Assembly: GCF_001697185.1 (NCBI RefSeq)
Contig: NZ_CP014224.1
Span: forward strand, 1,550,001 to 1,614,000
DNA from: Wenyingzhuangia fucanilytica
Lineage (GTDB): Bacteria; Bacteroidota; Bacteroidia; Flavobacteriales; Flavobacteriaceae
Direction of reading: 5' to 3'
DNA length: 64,000 nucleotides
Positions 53,912-62,528 of the stretch are shown here, piece by piece. The position numbers and the translations under genes are program-made. The notes below the pieces were generated by a model. That model did no database searches, was not told the origin of the DNA, and saw only the letters and a list, made by a program, of their open reading frames with translations. The first letter of the stretch is position 1. Each line of letters starts with the position of its first letter.

Positions 53912-54391
53912 ATGATTGAGCAAATAAAAAATATTGAAATAGGAGTAGGGGTTGGAGCTGTAAAGTTTGGAATGTTAAAAACTGATGTTTTAAGCATTTT
54001 AGGAATGCCTACAGATAAAGAAGTTGAAAAAGATTTTGAAACCGGTGATGCTGTAGAAACTTGGGACTACGACAATTGTGGAATCGCTTTTTCTTTTGAT
54101 GAAGAAGAAGATTGGAGACTAGAAACTATTACCATCAACTCGAGTTATTTTGAACTGAACGGTGTTGGATTGGTAGGTAAAGACATTCAAGAAGTACAAG
54201 ACTTTATAGAAAAACACGAATTAGGTGAAATGGAATTTGAAGATTATTCTACTCCAGAAAATCCAAATCATGAATTAATTGATGTTGATGAAGCCAACAT
54301 GTTCTTTTGGTTTACAGATAACATTCTACAAGAAATTCAATTTGGTGTTCAGTGGGATGATGATGACAATGCTTTGTGGCCAGAAGCATAA
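53912..54391 (+). CDS. Hypothetical acidic protein (159 aa)
   Basis: A strongly acidic soluble protein starting MIEQIKNIEIGVGVGAVKFG. It contains repeated beta-strand and turn patterns (FGMLKTDVLSILGMPTDKEV, CGIAFSFDEEEDWRLETITI, FFWFTDNILQEIQFGVQWDD). No catalytic or binding motif is seen. It lies about 37 bases from the REC-AAA+ gene and may share its transcript. Acidity and a fold of this size are seen in several immunity-like families, but no toxin partner is adjacent, so no such role is claimed. Confidence 0.6.
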   Translation: MIEQIKNIEIGVGVGAVKFGMLKTDVLSILGMPTDKEVEKDFETGDAVETWDYDNCGIAFSFDEEEDWRLETITINSSYFELNGVGLVGKDIQEVQDFIEKHELGEMEFEDYSTPENPNHELIDVDEANMFFWFTDNILQEIQFGVQWDDDDNALWPEA

Positions 54392-54412
54392 ATCTTAATT
54401 GATGATTATAGG

Positions 54413-54434
54413 TCATCGAGCGTAGTCGAGATGT
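54413..54434. repeat. REP-like element
   Basis: A 22-base copy identical to the one at 29374-29395, with core GAGCGTAGTCGAG. It sits in the gap between the acidic-protein gene and the META-domain gene. Confidence 0.8.
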
Positions 54435-54510
54435 AGAAAGCTCCATTTAAAAAAAATCTACTCTAATATAGAATAAGAAATAAAGCTGATATTAATTAGC
54501 ATAGTACATA

Positions 54511-54546
54511 AAAACTCCCCTTGAAAAATTCAAAGGGAGTTTTTTT
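54511..54546. terminator. Terminator between convergent genes (acidic protein / META protein)
   Basis: A 15-bp stem with one mismatch (54511-54525 with 54529-54543) and flanking A/T tracts serves both the 53912-54391 gene and the convergent 54563-55579 gene. Confidence 0.8.
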
Positions 54547-54562
54547 ATAATGGTTATTTTGA

Positions 54563-55579
54563 TTAATCTATCTTTAAAAAAGACAATATTTCTTTTCCAT
54601 TTTTATCCTTTAAAATTAAATGCAAACCATCTAATTCATAAGATTTAACCTTGTTTAAAGTTTTGATAAATTCTTTTTCAACGCCCTCTTTTAAGCATGT
54701 CTTTTTAGTCAACGCTATTTGACTAAAATCTAGTTTATTACTAGTAATATTATTAATGGGAGCAGAAAAATTATTACATCCATCATTTCCCATAATTCTT
54801 TTAGTAGATAGATTAATTTCTAGTCTTGGTACAGAAACCATTCTGTTTATAGGATTTCCATTAATGCGTGTAGCCATCCAAATATCATGTAATCTTTGGT
54901 TCGCCACTGCTGATTGATCTTTTATAAAAGACAATACAATCTCTCCTTGATTATTGTAAAAAATAAGCTGAGAACCTTTGATATCATAAGTGTTAACATC
55001 ATTTAAAGTTTTTAAATACTCATATTCTATGTTTTTTTGAAAACAAGCTTTTTGAGTACTGATGATGTTCCCTAAATTAAAAGTATTAGAGGTTATTTGT
55101 TTAATATTTCCAGAGTATTGATTACACCCTCCGTTACCAGAAATACTCATTGTTGTTAGGTTGATTTTTAAAGTAGGAGTTTTAACCATTCTATTGATAG
55201 GATGATTGTTGATACTTCCTAAAATCCAATCTCCCTCTGCCAATACACGAATATCTTTTTGTTTTTCTAATTCCTTAACTAAAGTATATTTAATGCTTGA
55301 TGCATCTGCAGGTACATTTTTAGCGTCTAACTTTTCTTGTTTAACCTCAATCTTTTTTAAATACCCTTTTTCAAAATTAAATCCTTCAATTGGAGTATAG
55401 AAGTTTTCCCAAGTAGGATTGACTAATTGTTCACCTTTATGCACTAATAAACAATTTGTTTTTCCAGCTCCAGAACTACATTCAGATTGATATCCACTAA
55501 CCCAAAATACAGATTTATTAGATGAACAAGCTGTTAGTATACTTAAAGAAATTAATACTATGATGTTTTTTAAATTCAT
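54563..55579 (-). CDS. Lipoprotein with DUF4377-like and two META domains
   Basis: A 338-residue lipoprotein (MNLKNIIVLISLSILTAC, acylated C18). The N-terminal region, with a paired-Cys YQSECSSGAGKTNCLLVHKG, resembles DUF4377. Two tandem META (HslJ-like) domains follow; the repeat is evident in GNGGCNQYSGNIKQIT and GNDGCNNFSAPINNIT, each with KACFQK/KTCLKE and FLKDxN/ILSFLK partners. The domains are thought to bind ligands or function in heat or drug stress. It is 24 bases after the TolC-like gene and probably belongs to the efflux operon. Confidence 0.88.
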   Translation of the reverse strand: MNLKNIIVLISLSILTACSSNKSVFWVSGYQSECSSGAGKTNCLLVHKGEQLVNPTWENFYTPIEGFNFEKGYLKKIEVKQEKLDAKNVPADASSIKYTLVKELEKQKDIRVLAEGDWILGSINNHPINRMVKTPTLKINLTTMSISGNGGCNQYSGNIKQITSNTFNLGNIISTQKACFQKNIEYEYLKTLNDVNTYDIKGSQLIFYNNQGEIVLSFIKDQSAVANQRLHDIWMATRINGNPINRMVSVPRLEINLSTKRIMGNDGCNNFSAPINNITSNKLDFSQIALTKKTCLKEGVEKEFIKTLNKVKSYELDGLHLILKDKNGKEILSFLKID

Positions 55580-55603
55580 AATCTACAAATTTTATTTATT
55601 GAA

Positions 55604-57019
55604 TTATTTAATACCACCTCCAAGCGCTCTGTATAAATCTACAACGGTTAACAATTGCTGTAATTTACTATCAACCAAGTTTAACTTAGCACTTAAAGCA
55701 CTTTGTCTGGCAGTTAATAAATCTAAATAGGTTGCAAACCCATTGTTTAACAATTCTTCTGAGTTTTTCTCAGCATTGGTTAACGCTTCTGCTTCTTTGG
55801 TTCTAAAAACATATTTTTTAGTTTCTGTGTTATAAGCAAATAAAGCATTAGAAACTTCATTACCTGCAACTAATAATGTTTTTCTGTAGTTCAATAAAGC
55901 CTGAGCTTCGTTGTTTTTAGCAACTTCTACCTGGGTTTTTAATTTTCGTTGATTAAATAAAGGTTGTGTAATTCCGCCTATAATATTAGCAAATATAGAG
56001 TTGGTGCTAATCCAATTATCTAATTCTAAACTTTCAAAACCACCCGAAGCAGTTAAAGTAAACGATGGGTATAAATTTGTTTTAGCCACATTTTTCAACT
56101 CATATGATTGCATTAAATTATATTGAGCCAATTTGATATCTGGTCTATTATTTAACAACAGAGCAGGAACCCCAACTTGTAAATCCTTATCTATAACTTG
56201 ATCTTTTAATTTTGTTCTTTCTATTTTTTGAGGCATCGTTCCTAGTAAAATACTCAAACTATTTTCTAATTTAAAAATAGAAGTCTCTATATCTAATTTT
56301 AAAGCCTCAGCACTGTTGTACAAAGCAATGTTTTGGTCTACTGCTACTTGACTTACTTGCCCTGATTCCATTAAGGCCTTAATGGTTTCTACTCCTTTTT
56401 TTCTAACTTTTATGGTTTCATTAGTAATTTCTAACTGAGCATCTAAAGCTAATATTTGGTAATAAGTACTTACAATTTTACTAATCAATTCTGTTCTTAC
56501 AGCTTGTTGTGCAGACTCTGATTGTAAATAATTAGCCAAACTAGCTTTTTTACTACTTTTAATTTTTCCCCAAATATCAGCTTCCCAAGAAAAATTTCCA
56601 GTTAACTGATAAGTTTGAATTGATGACGAAGAAAAACTACCGAATCTACTGTTTTTAGAAATTTCAGAATGTGTACCACTAGTGCTTAAATTAAAGGTAG
56701 GTAAATATCCCGCTTTCCCTTGTTTTAAATAAGACGCTGCAGTGCTCATTTGACTAATAGCTATTTGCAAATCAAAATTATTTTTTAATCCTTGATCTAC
56801 ATATTCTTGCAAATAAGTATCTGTAAACATATCTCTCCAAGAAACATTTCCTAAAGAAAGACTATCTTCTTGTGTTTCTAATTGCTCATCAATTCTAAAT
56901 AAATCTTTTGAGGTTTCTTTTACTGTTGGCTGTTCATAATCTTTAACAGCCAAACAAGAGGTTAGGAGTATGGTAGCCCCTAACACTATTGCTAAATTAT
57001 ATATATTATTTTTTTTCAT
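55604..57019 (-). CDS. RND efflux outer-membrane lipoprotein (TolC/OprM-like)
   Basis: A 471-residue outer-membrane factor that forms the outer channel of the tripartite pump. The signal peptide ends in TILLTSC (acylated C22). It is rich in helical repeats typical of TolC: NNFDLQIAISQMSTAASYLK and, in the second half, NRPDIKLAQYNLMQSYELKN with the conserved RPDI. The family C-terminal pattern YLDLLTARQSALSAKLNLVD is also seen. It follows the RND permease gene by 2 bases. Confidence 0.93.
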   Translation of the reverse strand: MKKNNIYNLAIVLGATILLTSCLAVKDYEQPTVKETSKDLFRIDEQLETQEDSLSLGNVSWRDMFTDTYLQEYVDQGLKNNFDLQIAISQMSTAASYLKQGKAGYLPTFNLSTSGTHSEISKNSRFGSFSSSSIQTYQLTGNFSWEADIWGKIKSSKKASLANYLQSESAQQAVRTELISKIVSTYYQILALDAQLEITNETIKVRKKGVETIKALMESGQVSQVAVDQNIALYNSAEALKLDIETSIFKLENSLSILLGTMPQKIERTKLKDQVIDKDLQVGVPALLLNNRPDIKLAQYNLMQSYELKNVAKTNLYPSFTLTASGGFESLELDNWISTNSIFANIIGGITQPLFNQRKLKTQVEVAKNNEAQALLNYRKTLLVAGNEVSNALFAYNTETKKYVFRTKEAEALTNAEKNSEELLNNGFATYLDLLTARQSALSAKLNLVDSKLQQLLTVVDLYRALGGGIK

Positions 57020-57021
57020 GC

Positions 57022-60000
57022 TTAATCAATTTCTGCGTTTAATTCTTGTGCTGTTTTAGATACTTTTTCTTGTAACCATTGAAATAAAATGAATAGTATA
57101 GGAATCACAAAAACTCCTAAAACAGTACCAATTAGCAAACCTCCAACAGCACCTGTACCAATAGATTTATTACCTTCTGATCCTACACCATTTGATAGTA
57201 CCAAAGGCATCAACCCTAAAATAAAAGCAAAGGAGGTCATTAAAATTGGACGTAAACGTGTTTTTGCTCCACTAATAGCTGCGTTTACAATACTTTCTCC
57301 ATTTTTTCTTTTTTGTAAGGCAACTTCTACAATTAGAATAGCATTTTTAGCTAATAAACCAATTAGCATAATTAAGGAAATTTGAAAGTAAATATTGTTT
57401 TCTAATCCTGATAACTTTGTACTTATATATGCTCCAAATACTCCAAATGGCAACGATAATATTACTGCTAAAGGCAAAAGATAACTTTCGTATTGTGCAC
57501 TTAATAAAAAGTATACAAACAAAATACTTAGTATAAAAATAAAAGTAGTTTGGTTACCTGCACTTACTTCTTCTCGTGTTAAACCAGAGTACGCAATGGT
57601 ATAATTGTTAGGTAATTTTGCCAATTCTTCTTCAATTACTTTAATAGCATCACCTGTACTATATCCTTCGTTAGTTGCTCCAGAAATACTTGTTGAGTTT
57701 AATAAGTTAAAACGTGTTACGGCTTGTGGACCATAGACTCTTTCTAGTTTTACAAACTCTGTAATAGGAGCCATTTCACCTTTGTCTGTTCTCACAAACA
57801 TATTGTTTAAAGCATTTGTATCCGCTCTATCTTCTGGTAAAGCTTGGATGTATACTCTAAACTGTTTACCAAATCTAGAAAAATCCGATGCGTAAATTCC
57901 TCCAATATATCCTTGTAAAGTTGAAAAAATACTCGACACAGAAACTCCTTTTTCTTTGGCTAAAGGCACATTTACTTTCATTTCATACTGCGGATAATTT
58001 GTATTAAAAGCAGATTGAGCATATTTAATTTCTGGGTGACTCATTAGGGCTGTAGCAAATTCTTGGTTTGCTTTGTCTAAATCTTTAAACTCACCACCAA
58101 ATTTATCTAACAAGTTTACTTCAAAACCAGCTGAGTTACCAAAACCACGAATACTAGGAGGGGAGAAGAAAATAATTTTTGCTTCAGGAATACTAGCTGC
58201 TATACCAAATAGTTTACCTGTAATGGCTGTTGCAGATAAAGAAGGATCTTCACGCTCACTCCAGTCTTTTAATTTAATAATCCCCATTCCATAGTTAGAA
58301 CCAGAACCATTAATTAAACTTCTTCCTTTTATAAAATTAACTCCTACAACACCCTCTAAATTTTCAATTTTAGAATATATTTTTTTAGTTACAGCATCTG
58401 TTCTGTCTAATGATGCTCCAGCAGGTAATTCAACATTTGCAAAAATAATCCCTCTATCTTCGTTAGGAACAAAACCAGTAGGAGTTGTTGTTGCAGACCA
58501 ATATATTCCAACAGCGGCAATAATTAATAACAATACTGATACCCATTTGTTTTTATATAAAAATTGTAATGATTGTCCGTATTTATGAATAGTAGCATTA
58601 AACCCACGATTGAACAAAGTGTAAAAACGTTGTAATGGATTTTTGTTTTTTAATTCTTCATCTTGTTTGTGTTCTTTTAATAATAAAGCACACAATGCAG
58701 GACTTAATGTTAGGGCATTTACGGCAGAAATTAAAATAGAAATAATTAAAGTAACCCCAAATTGCTCATAAAAAACACCTGTAGGCCCTGTAATAAACGT
58801 AACAGGAATAAATACTGCTGCCATTACTAATGTAATAGAAATAATAGCTCCAGAAATTTCATTCATAGCTACCAATGTTGCCTTTTTAGGATTCTTTTCT
58901 CCATCATCCATTTTAGCGTGAACGGCTTCCACAACGACAATAGCATCATCTACCACAATACCAATAGCCAATACCAATGCAAATAATGTTAATAGGTTTA
59001 TAGAATACCCAAAAACATTTAAGAAAAAGAAAGTACCAATAATAGATACAGGCACTGCAATAGCCGGAATTAAAGTAGACCTTAAATCTTGTAAAAAGAT
59101 GAAAACAACTAAAAACACTAATAAGAAAGCTTCTAACAAGGTGTGTACTACTTTGTCTATAGAAGCATTTAAGAATAAACTAGTATCATAGGGAACAAAA
59201 ATATCTAATCCATCAGGTAGGTCTTTTTTAATAGTTTCTAAAGTACCTTTGATGTTTTTTATTATTTCCTGAGCATTAGATCCTTTGGTTTGGAAAATTC
59301 CCATAAACACCGCAGGGTTTCCTAAACTCATGGCATTAGAAGCATAAGATTGTGCATCAAGTTCAATAGTAGCTACATCTTTTAATCTTAAAAACTCCCC
59401 ATTTCCTAATGCTTTGATAACAATATCACTATATTGATTTTCATTTTTAAAACGTCCACTATAAGTTAAAGCGTATGAAAAAGCTTCTCCATTGTTTTGT
59501 CCTAATGATCCAGCAGCAGCTTCTAAGTTTTGTTCACTCAATGCAGCAGTAACATCAGATGGGATTAAATTGTAAGCAGCTAACTTTTCTGGTTTTAACC
59601 ATATACGCATAGCGTAATCTTGTTGTGAAAACACACTAACATCTCCTACACCGCTAATACGTTGCATGGCAGGAATCACATTGATTTTTAAGTAGTTTTG
59701 AATAAATGTAGCATCGTAATCTTCACTTTCAGAATACATAGAAATAAACATCAATGCACTAGTTTCTTGTTTTTGAGTAGTAACTCCAGTTTGTGTTACC
59801 TCCTTAGGAAGTAGTACTGACGCTCTTGCTACACGGTTTTGTACATTTACAGCAGCAATATCTGCATTCATTTCTTGATCAAAATAAACGGTGATTTCTG
59901 CTGTTCCTGTATTAGATGCAGTCGAGGTAATATAAGTCATACCTTCTACACCGTTAATTTGTTCCTCAATAGGTATTATTACACTTTCTAGTACCGTTTC

Positions 60001-60162
60001 TGCATTAGCACCTGTATAATTTGCGGTAACTTTTATGGTAGGCGGAGCAATATCAGGATACTCTTCTATAGGTAGTGTGTTAATACTAATCACCCCTAAT
60101 AAAACTATAATAATAGAGATCACTGTTGAAAGAACAGGTCTTTCAATAAATGTTTTTAACAT
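57022..60162 (-). CDS. RND efflux pump inner-membrane transporter (HAE1 type)
   Basis: A 1046-residue AcrB-like pump. It begins MLKTFIERPVLSTVISIIIV with the first membrane helix, followed by a large periplasmic loop (TVKVTANYTGANAETVLESV region), the central helices with DDAIVVVEAVHAKMD (the proton-relay helix 4 Asp pair), and the second repeat with ITFVPNEDRGIIFANVELPA-like sequence. Length is normal for the hydrophobe-amphiphile efflux family. It works with the adaptor and TolC genes on either side. Drug range cannot be read from sequence. Confidence 0.96.
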   Translation of the reverse strand: MLKTFIERPVLSTVISIIIVLLGVISINTLPIEEYPDIAPPTIKVTANYTGANAETVLESVIIPIEEQINGVEGMTYITSTASNTGTAEITVYFDQEMNADIAAVNVQNRVARASVLLPKEVTQTGVTTQKQETSALMFISMYSESEDYDATFIQNYLKINVIPAMQRISGVGDVSVFSQQDYAMRIWLKPEKLAAYNLIPSDVTAALSEQNLEAAAGSLGQNNGEAFSYALTYSGRFKNENQYSDIVIKALGNGEFLRLKDVATIELDAQSYASNAMSLGNPAVFMGIFQTKGSNAQEIIKNIKGTLETIKKDLPDGLDIFVPYDTSLFLNASIDKVVHTLLEAFLLVFLVVFIFLQDLRSTLIPAIAVPVSIIGTFFFLNVFGYSINLLTLFALVLAIGIVVDDAIVVVEAVHAKMDDGEKNPKKATLVAMNEISGAIISITLVMAAVFIPVTFITGPTGVFYEQFGVTLIISILISAVNALTLSPALCALLLKEHKQDEELKNKNPLQRFYTLFNRGFNATIHKYGQSLQFLYKNKWVSVLLLIIAAVGIYWSATTTPTGFVPNEDRGIIFANVELPAGASLDRTDAVTKKIYSKIENLEGVVGVNFIKGRSLINGSGSNYGMGIIKLKDWSEREDPSLSATAITGKLFGIAASIPEAKIIFFSPPSIRGFGNSAGFEVNLLDKFGGEFKDLDKANQEFATALMSHPEIKYAQSAFNTNYPQYEMKVNVPLAKEKGVSVSSIFSTLQGYIGGIYASDFSRFGKQFRVYIQALPEDRADTNALNNMFVRTDKGEMAPITEFVKLERVYGPQAVTRFNLLNSTSISGATNEGYSTGDAIKVIEEELAKLPNNYTIAYSGLTREEVSAGNQTTFIFILSILFVYFLLSAQYESYLLPLAVILSLPFGVFGAYISTKLSGLENNIYFQISLIMLIGLLAKNAILIVEVALQKRKNGESIVNAAISGAKTRLRPILMTSFAFILGLMPLVLSNGVGSEGNKSIGTGAVGGLLIGTVLGVFVIPILFILFQWLQEKVSKTAQELNAEID

Positions 60163-60185
60163 AATTATAAAATTTATGGGTTGAA

Positions 60186-61319
60186 TTAATTTTTAAATAA
60201 AGTAGCAATAGGTTGTGTAGACTCTTTAAAAGAAGTTTCTTGTGGTGAAATGGTAACTCCATTTCTTAATTTACTAACTCCAGAAATTACGATTTTATCA
60301 CCTATCTTAAGCCCCGATTTTACTACGTATAAATGATTTACAACTCCTTCAATCTCTATTAGTGTGGCTTTTACTTTGTTCTCTTTGTTTAAGGTGTAAA
60401 TAAGAACATCCTTTTGTTGTTCAAAAGTAGCAGATTGTGGCACTACAATAGCATCTTTATATGCTATAGGCAGTCTAATCTTTCCACTGTTCCCATTGGT
60501 TAACAATTCATTAGGATTGTTAAATGCTGCTCTAATTTTTATGGTTCCTGTACTTTGATTTATTTGTCCAGTACTAGTTTCAATACGTCCTTTTTCGGAA
60601 TACTCTTTACCGTTTGCTAAAATTAAGGTTAGGTCCGGAGAGTTTTTTATGCGTTCTTCTTTTGTTTTTCCTTCATATCTCTGTAAGTGATCTAAATACT
60701 GAGCCTCATTAAAACTAAAAAATGCATATACTCTGTCTATTTCGCTTACAGTGGTTAAAGGTGTAGCATCACTAGGGCTAATTAAAGCTCCTTGTCTAAA
60801 GTTGATGGCACCAACATAACCATCTATTGGACTTTTGATAGTTGCATAACTAATATTTGCAGATACACTACTGTAATTTGCCTTTGCTTGTTCTAAATTA
60901 GCTTTTGCTGTTTCTAATTGCACAGGACTGATAATCTTTTTTTCCACCAAAGGAATCAATTTATCTACTTCTACTTGAGCCAAATTGATACGAGCTTTTG
61001 CTGCACTTGCATCTTGACTTAAAGATTGTGTTTCTAACTCAAAAAGAACTTGTCCCTTACTAACTTTTTCGCCCTCATCTACATATACTTTTTCTATATA
61101 TCCAGATGTTTTTGATCTTACATCACTATTTATAACCCCTTCTATAGTAGTAGGATATTCTGTATACCCTGTAACCGTTTTTTGTTCAATTGTTGTTACG
61201 GGAATTGAAGGAGGAGGAGCTGTGGTTGCTTGTTTAGATTGACTTTTATCTTGACAGCTCACTAACATTAAGGCAGAAACACCTAGTGTTGTTAATATAT
61301 TTAAATTCATCTTTTTCAT
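60186..61319 (-). CDS. RND efflux periplasmic adaptor (membrane-fusion protein)
   Basis: A 377-residue lipoprotein with lipobox MLVSC (acylated C22). Family features are the lipoyl-like halves EGVINSDVRSKTSGYIEKVY and ISYATIKSPIDGYVGAINFR around a coiled-coil hairpin (AKARINLAQVEVDKLIPLVE to LETAKANLEQAKANYSSVSA), then beta-barrel and membrane-proximal domains (VPQSATFEQQKDVLIYTLNK). It links the inner-membrane pump and the outer-membrane channel. It starts two bases after the regulator gene ends. Confidence 0.95.
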   Translation of the reverse strand: MKKMNLNILTTLGVSALMLVSCQDKSQSKQATTAPPPSIPVTTIEQKTVTGYTEYPTTIEGVINSDVRSKTSGYIEKVYVDEGEKVSKGQVLFELETQSLSQDASAAKARINLAQVEVDKLIPLVEKKIISPVQLETAKANLEQAKANYSSVSANISYATIKSPIDGYVGAINFRQGALISPSDATPLTTVSEIDRVYAFFSFNEAQYLDHLQRYEGKTKEERIKNSPDLTLILANGKEYSEKGRIETSTGQINQSTGTIKIRAAFNNPNELLTNGNSGKIRLPIAYKDAIVVPQSATFEQQKDVLIYTLNKENKVKATLIEIEGVVNHLYVVKSGLKIGDKIVISGVSKLRNGVTISPQETSFKESTQPIATLFKN

Positions 61320-61320
61320 T

Positions 61321-61824
61321 TTAAAGGGGATTGTTTTTTTCGGTTAATTTGTTTCTTAATTCTTTTATAGCATTACTAGCTTGATCTAAAAACTGTATAT
61401 AATCATTGTGGAAAGTGAGGTTGAATTTTTCGTATTCACTTTCTATTTTTTTAGTATTTAAAGTCTCTTTATAGTTTTTAATCTCTAAATGTAATTCTCG
61501 TATTTGATTCCATTCTTGAGTCATATCATCTATATGTTGTACAATCATATTTTGATTGATGATAAAGTATTTTTTACGATCTCCTGTTTTGGTGAAGTAC
61601 ACAATCTTTTCTAAATCTTGTAAATGATTTAAGTGTGTAGAGATAGTGCTTTTACTGGCACATAAAATGGAAACCATTTCTTCAAAAGTGGTTCCTTTTT
61701 TTCCTGTTAGAATTATATAAGCCAATATTCTTGCAGCCACAGGAGCTAAATGTTCTCTTTTTTCTAAATGAACTCCTAGTTTTTCAACCAGTCTCATTTT
61801 TTCTTTACAAACGTTTTCTATCAT
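61321..61824 (-). CDS. GbsR/MarR-type transcriptional regulator of the efflux operon
   Basis: A 167-residue winged-helix protein. I set the start at ATG 61824 (MIENVCKEKMRLVEKLGVHL), because the longer frame from 61848 overlaps the -7 promoter element. The HTH is GTTFEEMVSILCASKSTISTHLNHLQDLE (about 45-73), followed by the wing FTKTGDRKKYFI. The C-terminal half is a helical dimerisation region. As the first gene of the pump operon with a palindromic operator upstream, it is likely an autoregulatory repressor that senses a drug or other ligand. Confidence 0.9.
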   Translation of the reverse strand: MIENVCKEKMRLVEKLGVHLEKREHLAPVAARILAYIILTGKKGTTFEEMVSILCASKSTISTHLNHLQDLEKIVYFTKTGDRKKYFIINQNMIVQHIDDMTQEWNQIRELHLEIKNYKETLNTKKIESEYEKFNLTFHNDYIQFLDQASNAIKELRNKLTEKNNPL

Positions 61825-61845
61825 TATATTTAATATTAGAGTTTT

Positions 61846-61853
61846 CAAAGATA
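61846..61853 (-). promoter_or_regulatory. -7 element of the efflux operon promoter
   Basis: On the minus strand this reads TATCTTTG, a match to TAnnTTTG, 21 bases before the regulator ATG. An upstream TTC box at 20 bases spacing is a weak -33 element. Confidence 0.6.
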
Positions 61854-61859
61854 CGATTA

Positions 61860-61877
61860 GTTCGGTTTAAACCGAAC
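61860..61877. promoter_or_regulatory. Palindromic operator of the efflux regulator
   Basis: GTTCGGTTTAAACCGAAC is an 18-bp perfect palindrome lying in the promoter, between the -33 and -7 regions. A dimeric regulator bound there would block RNA polymerase. This is the best operator candidate in the window. Confidence 0.75.
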
Positions 61878-62465
61878 AACAAGAACCTAAATATTTATTA
61901 TATGAAAGATATTATAACATTTGTTTAGAATCGTCATTAAAAAAGGATATTTAAATAAAAGCAGGAGGAAAGGATGTGAGTGGGAGTTATGGTCTTTAAG
62001 TATTCCGAAGCTTTGGGAGGGAAGTAAAGGGTATATTTAGGTGAAATGTAGTTTAGGTATTATAGAGAGTACTATGTAGAATCTTTGAACTCACAGAAAC
62101 ATTTCAGTTCTCGAATCCGCTCGAACACCCTTTTGTGTTATGTGTTGTAACATTACGGTCTTCGAGCGTAGTCGAGAAGCACAGTATTTAAGTATAAATG
62201 AAAATTACTATAACAAGAAAGATTCCTGTTCTCGACTGCGCTCGAACACCACATGAGGTCTCCGCTTAGTACAGGCTGCTCGAACACCCTTTAATATGTT
62301 TTTTTAGAAGTTTATTTAATTATAATTACGGTCTTCGAGCGAAGTCGAGAAGCATAATATTTAAGTATAAATAGAAATTACCATAACAAGAAAGATTCCT
62401 GTTCTCGACTTCGCTCGAACACCCTGACAAGGTCTAAGCACAGCACAGGCTGCTCGATATCCTAT
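61878..62465. other. Non-coding region with clustered REP-like repeats
   Basis: About 590 bases without a supportable ORF. It contains a REP-like element at 62107-62130, the tandem composite units 62153-62457 and half-sites near 62271-62290. The first 200 bases (61900-62100) hold no recognisable feature. Confidence 0.7.
62153..62457. repeat. Two tandem composite REP-like units (131 and 132 bp)
   Basis: Unit 1 is 62153-62283 and unit 2 is 62326-62457. The first 98 bases align without gaps and differ at 7 positions. Each unit has an inverted pair of arms around a loop of about 50 bases (62157-62178 with 62229-62250; 62330-62351 with 62402-62423), giving a 22-base stem with one internal mismatch. 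Each ends in a GGCTGCTCGA half-site. Confidence 0.88.
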
Positions 62466-62506
62466 AAATAAAAACCCAGTAAATAAATTTTACTGGGTTT
62501 TTATTT
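62466..62506 (-). terminator. Terminator of the alcohol dehydrogenase gene
   Basis: An 18-bp perfect inverted repeat (62466-62483 with 62489-62506, 5-base loop) lies 23 bases downstream of the stop. Confidence 0.85.
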
Positions 62507-62528
62507 AGGAACAAATTAATAAGCAATA

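Noticed and set aside
53912-54391. Immunity protein of a toxin system
   Set aside because: Acidity alone is not enough; there is no toxin, secretion-system gene or array of immunity genes nearby.
62107-62457. Possible CRISPR array or tandem satellite in the 62 kb region
   Set aside because: The repeats are paired inverted arms in two large units, not short direct repeats with unique spacers of constant length, and no cas gene is in the window.
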